Part shown: piece after piece, positions 8,401-11,776 of the stretch
Layout: each line of letters starts with the position of its first letter
Numbering within the stretch: the stretch's first letter is position 1
Origin: Clostridiales bacterium UBA4362
GTDB lineage: Bacteria; Bacillota; Clostridia; TANB77; CAG-508
Length of the DNA stretch: 11,776 nucleotides
NCBI GenBank assembly: GCA_002393975.1
Contig: DGSM01000090.1
Coordinates: forward strand, 1-11,776
Direction of reading: 5' to 3'
Notes under the pieces: model-generated
The model's database searches: none
What the model saw: only the letters and a program-made list of their open reading frames with translations
What the model was told of the DNA's origin: nothing
Position numbers and translations under genes: made by a program

Positions 8401-8661
8401 TTTAAAAGATACAGATGAAATATAATTATTATATTTATCTATAATGTCGCCTGTTGCTTTATCGACACTTAATCCAACTAAAATTCTAATTTCCTTAACA
8501 GATTCTAGGTCTTTATACATTTTATAGAATCCACTACTTCTAAAATAACCTACAAGAACATCAAAGTATTCTGTATTATTCTTTAATATTGTCGCTAATC
8601 TGCTATATACAGAACGACCTTCTTCATTTGTAAAAAACTTATAATCATTATTAGTTGGCAT
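5497..8661 (-). CDS. PLD nuclease-SNF2 helicase fusion
   Basis: A 1054-residue fusion. The N-terminal PLD-type phosphodiesterase domain (about 1-200) carries H137-A-K139 followed by GSSNFSENGL (158-167) and NFEFNVEL. The aspartate usually five residues after the HxK lysine is arginine (R144), as in many divergent PLD nucleases. The SF2/SNF2 motor follows: motif I DVVGLGKTY (278-286), motif II DEAH (352-355), motif III SATP (381-384), motif V TTDVLAEGINLH (724-735), motif VI QRVGRINRVG (754-763). Residues 800-1054 are helical and unassigned. The start is fixed by GAGGAGGT at 8666-8673. It heads a two-gene operon with the methyltransferase, so the likely job is ATP-driven translocation on, and cleavage of, unmethylated invading DNA. 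DISARM DrmD is the closest class I can name, but the PLD fusion is unlike DISARM, where PLD (DrmC) is a separate gene. Confidence 0.9.
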   Translation of the reverse strand: MPTNNDYKFFTNEEGRSVYSRLATILKNNTEYFDVLVGYFRSSGFYKMYKDLESVKEIRILVGLSVDKATGDIIDKYNNYISSVSFKEGEKIIENNIREEYEEADVTENVNKSVKTFINWLKSGKLKIRMFTEFPIHAKIYIMRKTADSENYGNVITGSSNFSENGLEKNFEFNVELKDRPEVEFALEKFEELWKKSQDISHVYIDTIEKDTWIRDDITPYELYLKTIYEYYKDILNSDKEKLELGIPEGYIELQYQIDAVKQARAKLDAYNGVFISDVVGLGKTYICTMLAHTFNENDWKLIICPPVLVDYWNEVIKEFNVTRCDVISLGQLDKICKNQKKLDSYKYIFVDEAHRFRNSKTSGYSDLKSICANKKVILISATPLNNYTSDIENLIYLFQDMYNGNINGIKNLKRFFDELRRKLKPFDKGTPEYLKQLSKNAEEIRDKLLREIMIRRTRSEIQKYYKTDLEKQKLTFPEVEKPNKIIYEFDDYINSAFNQTMNIIKTLKYSRFTSLLYLKDKAEIGSQTAGQQNMGGFMKSILIKRLESSFFAFKNTLSHFVKSYEEFIEMYNKGTVYISKKVNVYDLQDQDDTDKLFKAIEKGDVKKYESSEFSSNLIHDLKNDLAMLQMLKTIWSNIDFDPKLEEFKDKLQKDTILKDNKLIIFSESKDTAEYLCKNLNELYGNRVVEFSSNKSNSVRTDIEDSFNPKNREKNNDKYDVLITTDVLAEGINLHRSNVIINYDLPWNPTRIMQRVGRINRVGTKFDKIYVYNFFPTAQSNKQMKLEDRVIEKIQAFHETLGDDIKYLSEDENATPKGLFKHLTESESDDGDYNPELEYLQLIRDIRDNNTELFEKIKKLPKKAKSSKIAKVKSDATLTYIQKGSLQAFYISNGSNTYSIPFIKAIEYLEASKSERKQIIEKNYYKFLNNNIKEFNEFMRKDEIASSQSEDVSLRGNAKKINDLLKALMSSNKFTDKEELDINILIQQIELGAIPPKTLKDMLDSTTRAESEIDAYNKIMRVVPKSLLKIKEKVKEPEEIKAKVILSSYLRKEN
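5503..5508 (-). promoter_or_regulatory. Ribosome binding site of the methyltransferase inside the helicase 3' end
   Basis: AAGGAG lies within the last three sense codons of the helicase gene, 9 nt before the methyltransferase ATG. The helicase stop TAA, one further TAA and the ATG are contiguous, so a ribosome finishing the helicase stops on the next gene's start region. This indicates translational coupling. Confidence 0.8.
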
Positions 8662-8665
8662 AATT

Positions 8666-8688
8666 ACCTCCTCATTGCTTTTAGCAAT
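8666..8688 (-). promoter_or_regulatory. Helicase ribosome binding site abutted by a small hairpin
   Basis: On the minus strand ATTGC-TAAAA-GCAAT (8674-8688, 5-bp stem) runs directly into GAGGAGGT (8666-8673), with the ATG 4 nt later. Just upstream a second TGCTAA copy lies near 8694-8699. The hairpin or repeat pair lies in the short leader and could be an operator or a translational control element. The stem is weak. Confidence 0.4.
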
Positions 8689-8703
8689 TTAATTAGCATT
8701 TTT

Positions 8704-8712
8704 ATTTTATCA
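8704..8712 (-). promoter_or_regulatory. Extended -10 promoter of the helicase-methyltransferase operon
   Basis: TGATAAAAT (TG at 8711-8712, hexamer TAAAAT at 8704-8709) predicts a start near 8697 and a leader of about 35 nt. No good -35 is seen at 17 nt; TTGAAC at 8733-8738 is too far away (23 nt). Confidence 0.5.
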
Positions 8713-8743
8713 TAAAAAATATAAAAATAAAAGTTCAAATTGT

Positions 8744-8772
8744 CGATTTATAAGGGTTACAGCTTATAATCG
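8744..8772. repeat. Inverted repeat upstream of the operon promoter
   Basis: CGATTTATAAG (8744-8754) pairs with CTTATAATCG (8763-8772) with one bulged T. It lies between the HEPN-CBS terminator and the helicase promoter and could be a regulator binding site. There is no T-tract long enough for a clear terminator on the minus strand. Confidence 0.4.
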
Positions 8773-8798
8773 GTTATTTTTCTACTAGATTAAACAAT

Positions 8799-8837
8799 AA
8801 AAAAATTTGATAGCCTTAGTTTGCTACCAAATTTTTT
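8799..8837 (-). terminator. Terminator of the HEPN-CBS gene
   Basis: On the minus strand AAAAAATTTGGTAGC (8823-8837) pairs with GCTATCAAATTTTTTT, with one G-U wobble and an 8-nt loop, ending in a T7 run. It lies 35 nt past the stop. It separates this gene from the helicase operon. Confidence 0.85.
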
Positions 8838-8871
8838 AGAATCCTTATATTTCAATGGTTATATTTTATTG

Positions 8872-9621
8872 TTAATTACCAAATACATCCCAAGCCGTCA
8901 ACATACCTAAAATTTTCTCATTTTCTTTTCCGTTCTCAGTGATATATACACAACCTAGTCTTTTATTTCTTGTAAAATAATCTTTAAATATATCTTCAAT
9001 ATCATATATATTTTTATTTCTTGAAATGAATTTAAACTCTTCAGAAGAATGATTTTCAATTTTTAAATAATCCTGAAATTCTCTAAAAGTTGTATTTTTT
9101 TCGATAAGTATTCCAGTTTCTTTATTTACTATGTCTAATAATGTATTTTCACTAAAAACACCAACCAATGCATCATTTTCAAAAATTGGAATATGTGTAT
9201 ATACTTTTTCAATCATAACTTTTATTGTTTCTTCTATTGTGTCATCTATATTTCTACAATACATATTTTGTCTTTTTACACAAATATTACTATTGTAAAT
9301 AGTAGGTGGATTTTTTATTTCATCAATAATAGTTTTTAGTTTTATATTCATTTCTGGATTTGGACATACTACATATCCATACTTGTCATTTCTTTGATGT
9401 GTATTTATATTTCTAACTTGTTTAATTATCATTAACTCATCTTGATATTTTCTTACAACACTATTTTTCTTGCTTAATTCTTTTATTTGAGAATCTAATG
9501 TTGTGTTTTCTGTTATTATTCCATTTGCATTACATTTTTTTCTTATAATTTCTTCAAGTTCTTTGAATAAATCAATTAGTTTATTTCCTTCTTCTGTAAA
9601 GTTGACTATATTTTCATTCAT
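8872..9621 (-). CDS. HEPN-like and tandem CBS domain fusion protein
   Basis: A 249-residue soluble protein with two parts. Residues 1-105 are helical and contain R70-N-I-N-T-H75, the R-x4-H signature of HEPN ribonucleases, at the end of a helix (DELMIIKQVRNINTH) as in that fold. Residues about 115-166 and 196-248 are two CBS motifs: the first carries YTHIPIFENDALVGVFSENTLLDIV, the second GCVYITENGKENEKILGMLTAWDVF. CBS pairs bind adenosyl ligands such as AMP, ADP, ATP or S-adenosylmethionine. The start is the ATG at 9619-9621, 7 nt after GGAGGG (9629-9634); an in-frame TTG at 9634-9636 overlaps that site and is rejected. It has its own extended -10 promoter and terminator. Inferred role: nucleotide-gated RNase toxin or a sensor for the neighbouring defence genes. 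CBS call firm, HEPN call moderate; no antitoxin nucleotidyltransferase (MNT) is present. Confidence 0.85.
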   Translation of the reverse strand: MNENIVNFTEEGNKLIDLFKELEEIIRKKCNANGIITENTTLDSQIKELSKKNSVVRKYQDELMIIKQVRNINTHQRNDKYGYVVCPNPEMNIKLKTIIDEIKNPPTIYNSNICVKRQNMYCRNIDDTIEETIKVMIEKVYTHIPIFENDALVGVFSENTLLDIVNKETGILIEKNTTFREFQDYLKIENHSSEEFKFISRNKNIYDIEDIFKDYFTRNKRLGCVYITENGKENEKILGMLTAWDVFGN

Positions 9622-9628
9622 TATAATA

Positions 9629-9634
9629 CCCTCC
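9629..9634 (-). promoter_or_regulatory. Ribosome binding site that fixes the HEPN-CBS start
   Basis: GGAGGG lies 7 nt before the ATG at 9619-9621. The upstream in-frame TTG shares bases with this site and so cannot be the true start. Confidence 0.85.
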
Positions 9635-9656
9635 AAATATATAACTTATGGCTTTG

Positions 9657-9665
9657 ATTATATCA
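9657..9665 (-). promoter_or_regulatory. Extended -10 promoter of the HEPN-CBS gene
   Basis: TGATATAAT on the minus strand is a perfect extended -10 (TG at 9664-9665, TATAAT at 9657-9662). Transcription would start near 9650 and give a leader of about 29 nt. No clear -35 is present, which is typical of extended -10 promoters. Confidence 0.65.
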
Positions 9666-9717
9666 TAAATATTATAAAACAAAAAGCTGAGAGCCTTGAT
9701 TGATATAAGATATAGCT

Positions 9718-9759
9718 TTAATAGTTCTTGTCAAAGTTCTTTCTTTTCTTGCTATACAT
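9718..9759 (-). CDS. Possible 13-codon leader peptide or gene remnant
   Basis: On the minus strand AAAGGAG (9768-9774) stands 8 nt before ATG (9757-9759), opening a 13-codon frame MYSKKRKNFDKNY that ends at TAA (9718-9720). The peptide is very basic. The translation signal is as good as that of the large genes, but the frame is tiny. It lies 53 nt upstream of the HEPN-CBS extended -10. It may be a leader peptide, the first codons of a deleted gene, or chance. No promoter is clear upstream. Confidence 0.3.
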   Translation of the reverse strand: MYSKKRKNFDKNY

Positions 9760-9829
9760 ATCTAATTCTCCTTTACTGAAAATTAGATTGTCAACAATCT
9801 TGATTGCTAGCTTGATTAAATTGTAGCAA

Positions 9830-9857
9830 GAAAAAAGCACATTTTATCAGAATGTGC
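9830..9857 (-). terminator. Second intrinsic terminator in the AIPR/HEPN-CBS gap
   Basis: On the minus strand GCACATT (9851-9857) pairs with AATGTGC (9837-9843) around a 7-nt loop and is followed by TTTTTT (9831-9836). It lies about 75 nt beyond the AIPR terminator. It is either a fail-safe terminator or the end of a short unseen RNA. Confidence 0.65.
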
Positions 9858-9900
9858 AAATAAACTTAATTAAACTTAAAAAAGTGCAAAAAAGTGCAAA
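9854..9900. repeat. Tandem 10-bp repeats (TAAACTTAAW, AAAGTGCAAA)
   Basis: Two 10-bp units starting TAAACTTAA (9861-9880) are followed by two copies of AAAGTGCAAA (9881-9900); another GTGCAAA is at 9854-9860. The 10-bp period places all copies on one face of the helix, as for protein-binding iterons or recombinase arm sites. The role is unknown. Confidence 0.55.
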
Positions 9901-9929
9901 TTTCATTTTCCTATTATTATTTATAAACT

Positions 9930-9962
9930 AAAAAAGCAAACCGATTTATATCGGTTTGCTTT
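9930..9962 (-). terminator. Terminator of the AIPR gene
   Basis: A perfect 12-bp stem (9933-9944 with 9951-9962) with a 6-nt loop is followed on the minus strand by six T (9930-9935, partly in the stem). It begins 10 nt after the AIPR stop codon. Confidence 0.9.
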
Positions 9963-9971
9963 AAATTGTTA

Positions 9972-11732
9972 TTAGTCTGCTGTCCATCTAGCCTCAAAGT
10001 CAGTAGTTTCCATTTTTAATCCTTGATTCAATTTTTGTGATATTTCACTACCTCCTTCAATAAACTTCATGGCACTCATCTGATTTCTAACAGCTTCTCG
10101 AATATTTTTTAATGATGCTTTTGCTTTAATCCAATTCTGAGGGCTAAATATTTTCCCACTTTCAATTGTTTCTGCAGAAGCATTTTCAAATGCCATATTC
10201 AAACTATTTCCGGACATTTCAATAATTTTATCAAGCAAATCGTTTTGTTTTAATAATTCCAGTGCTTTTGCTGGATTTGGGACAGATTCAGGCATTCGAT
10301 TAATTTCACAGAAGTAAACAGAAATTGCATAGAATTGATGATATGGAGCATATGCTTTCATAGCTAACAAGGTTGGATTTAAATTCATTGGATTCTCTGA
10401 ATTCCATTTATCAATAACTGCTTTATACAATTCATTTAGTGCTTGCATTTTTTCAGGTGAATAATCTTTATAAAACAATTGATTGAAATACTTATCGAAT
10501 ATTTTTGTTTCACTATAAGAAATAGTAGGCCTTTGTGAATGCCATGCAATTAGTAGTTTTCCCAAATCGGTTAAATTAATTATATGATTTGTATTATATT
10601 TAGCCGTGTTAACATTTTCTCCTCTTTTGGTTATAAAATAACCATCAGTATATTTTTGTTCATAAGCCTTTTTCATTGATAAAACTGCTTTATCATTGCT
10701 TCTTAAATCTCTTGCTTTGACAGCACTTTGAGAGTTTGTAGAAATACTAATATTATCTGCTTTTTCTGAATTATCAATTTCATAGAATCTAAACATTATA
10801 TATCCACCATCAGAATTCTTAACAGATTCACTACATGCATAAATTGTACTTAATGATTGACATCCATTAACTACGTTTAATTCTTTAGTACTTAATGTAT
10901 CGCCTTCCAATATTATTTTGGAGCAAATTGCTGTAATCCCATTATGTAACAAAAAGAAATCTTGTGGATTGTTTTTTAATGTTCTAGCTATTCCTTTATT
11001 GACTTTATTACTTGTCCCTAATGACTGTCTAACATTTTTTCTAAAGAGACTTCCATCATGAATTCCTGGAATTTTGATGCATTCTTTTAAAGGTATAGCT
11101 GCAATAACTGCTTTTGTACCATCTAGATCTATTTCTATACATTTGTCCCTATCAACATGGAAGTCAAAATTAATATACGGTCTATTTCTATTAAGAGCTT
11201 CATCATATTTAAATTGTAATGTTTCTTTATCTACCAAATAAATATTAGCACTTAAAGATTCATCTTCATTAAGTTGTTTTTGAAAAGCTATAAAGTCATT
11301 ATGAGCTGATTCTGTTAATTTCGAAGTAGTAACAAGTTCAAAGCAAATAGAATAATCATCTTCTAACGCTCTAGCAATTTCATTTATTTTTACTTTTAAT
11401 TTTTCATTTGCATTTTCTTGCAAATTTTGCAAGTCTTTAATTTGTATCCATGAAGATAGAACTTCTCTCAAAGGTTCGGCATCTACACTATCTCCAGAAT
11501 AGAATTTTCCTTGTATAATATAAATAATAGCGTCTTGGTTATCTATATATACTGCATCAATTTGCTTGTCACCCGCTCCATCTGTAATGCAGTCCTTAGT
11601 TTCAACAATATCTAAGTTATGTATATTTCTTAAATACCATGCAACAAACCTTTGTCCATCGTTTGGATAATTATCCTTATAGTAATCCTCTGTAACTGCC
11701 TCATTTATTTTAACTCTAATATCTTCTTCCAT
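9972..11732 (-). CDS. AIPR-family abortive-infection protein with D-QxK nuclease-like N-terminus
   Basis: A 586-residue protein of the AIPR (abortive infection phage resistance) family. The N-terminal region has GDKQIDAVYID then IIYIIQGKF (D59 and Q74-x-K76), the spacing of a PD-(D/E)xK nuclease with the Mrr-type QxK variant. The AIPR core follows: LFRKNVRQSLG (229-239) with NKVNKGIARTL, FFLLHNGITAIC (259-270), NVVNGCQSLSTIY (286-298), STNSQSAVKARDLRSND (331-347), FITKRGE (366-372). The start is ATG 11730-11732, 6 nt after GAGGGA (11739-11744); an in-frame GTG 27 nt upstream overlaps nothing useful and is rejected. A terminator follows directly. AIPR genes are known beside restriction-modification genes, which matches the downstream operon. 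Expected role: nuclease effector that stops phage growth, possibly at the cell's cost; the biochemical target is not established. The gene is complete; its promoter lies at or beyond the right edge. Confidence 0.9.
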   Translation of the reverse strand: MEEDIRVKINEAVTEDYYKDNYPNDGQRFVAWYLRNIHNLDIVETKDCITDGAGDKQIDAVYIDNQDAIIYIIQGKFYSGDSVDAEPLREVLSSWIQIKDLQNLQENANEKLKVKINEIARALEDDYSICFELVTTSKLTESAHNDFIAFQKQLNEDESLSANIYLVDKETLQFKYDEALNRNRPYINFDFHVDRDKCIEIDLDGTKAVIAAIPLKECIKIPGIHDGSLFRKNVRQSLGTSNKVNKGIARTLKNNPQDFFLLHNGITAICSKIILEGDTLSTKELNVVNGCQSLSTIYACSESVKNSDGGYIMFRFYEIDNSEKADNISISTNSQSAVKARDLRSNDKAVLSMKKAYEQKYTDGYFITKRGENVNTAKYNTNHIINLTDLGKLLIAWHSQRPTISYSETKIFDKYFNQLFYKDYSPEKMQALNELYKAVIDKWNSENPMNLNPTLLAMKAYAPYHQFYAISVYFCEINRMPESVPNPAKALELLKQNDLLDKIIEMSGNSLNMAFENASAETIESGKIFSPQNWIKAKASLKNIREAVRNQMSAMKFIEGGSEISQKLNQGLKMETTDFEARWTAD

Positions 11733-11738
11733 AAATAT

Positions 11739-11744
11739 TCCCTC
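11739..11744 (-). promoter_or_regulatory. Ribosome binding site that fixes the AIPR start
   Basis: GAGGGA lies 6 nt before the ATG at 11730-11732. It lies inside the extended frame that begins at an upstream GTG (11757-11759), which has no ribosome binding site of its own that can be seen before the window ends. Confidence 0.75.
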
Positions 11745-11776
11745 TCTTTTATAAATCACAATTTATCTGAATATAT

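Noticed and set aside
1960..8661. Calling the operon DISARM or BREX outright
   Set aside because: No DrmA, DrmB, PglZ, BrxC or Lon-like gene is visible. Resemblance is limited to a SNF2-type motor and an Eco57I-type methyltransferase.
9622..9636. TTG start extending the HEPN-CBS protein by five residues
   Set aside because: The extension reads through its own Shine-Dalgarno; the ATG at 9619-9621 has ideal spacing.
11733..11759. GTG start extending the AIPR protein by nine residues
   Set aside because: The added codons contain the GAGGGA ribosome binding site of the ATG at 11730-11732.
1..11776. CRISPR array, rRNA, complete insertion sequence or retron
   Set aside because: No regularly spaced direct repeats of 25-40 bp, no rRNA signatures, no transposase or reverse transcriptase motifs (such as YADD) were found on either strand.

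Overview
The window is AT-rich, visually about 30% G+C or lower in its right-hand 9.8 kb. Shine-Dalgarno sequences are strong (AAAGGAG, GAGGAGGT, GGAGGG), the standard bacterial code holds, and many U-tailed hairpin terminators are present. This fits a low-GC Gram-positive (Bacillota-type) genome. I cannot name the species. The left end looks like ordinary chromosome; the rest looks like a defence cassette inserted next to a tRNA gene.

Layout. Bases 1-1072 hold a short unrecognised gene (60-392, +), a bidirectional terminator, an ASCH-domain gene (482-820, -) with a visible promoter, and an initiator tRNA-fMet (959-1034, +) with its own promoter and terminator. Bases 1073-1959 are a scar. It contains repeat-rich sequence, the last 86 codons of a tyrosine recombinase whose box II arginine is replaced by serine, a 9-bp direct repeat bracketing that fragment, and an open plus-strand tail that may be the end of another broken gene.

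From 1960 to the right edge all four large genes are on the minus strand. In transcription order they are: (1) an AIPR-family protein with an N-terminal D-QxK nuclease-like motif (9972-11732); (2) a 249-residue protein joining a HEPN-like region (R70-x4-H75) to a pair of CBS domains (8872-9621); (3) a 1054-residue fusion of a PLD phosphodiesterase and an SNF2-type helicase (5497-8661); and (4) a 1177-residue Eco57I/TaqI-like adenine methyltransferase with a C-terminal recognition region (1960-5493). Genes 3 and 4 are translationally coupled and form one operon. Genes 1 and 2 each end in a terminator, and gene 2 has its own extended -10 promoter, so the cassette has three transcription units.

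Interpretation (inference). Genes 3 and 4 look like a restriction-modification system: the methyltransferase would mark self DNA and the PLD-helicase would translocate on and cut unmarked DNA. The arrangement resembles type ISP enzymes or the DrmD/DrmMI part of class 1 DISARM, but the nuclease-helicase is separate from the methyltransferase and no DrmA, DrmB or DrmC is present. AIPR is a known abortive-infection family. The HEPN-CBS protein is the most novel element: a candidate RNase toxin whose activity could be gated by nucleotide or S-adenosylmethionine binding to the CBS pair, placed between an abortive-infection gene and an R-M-like operon.
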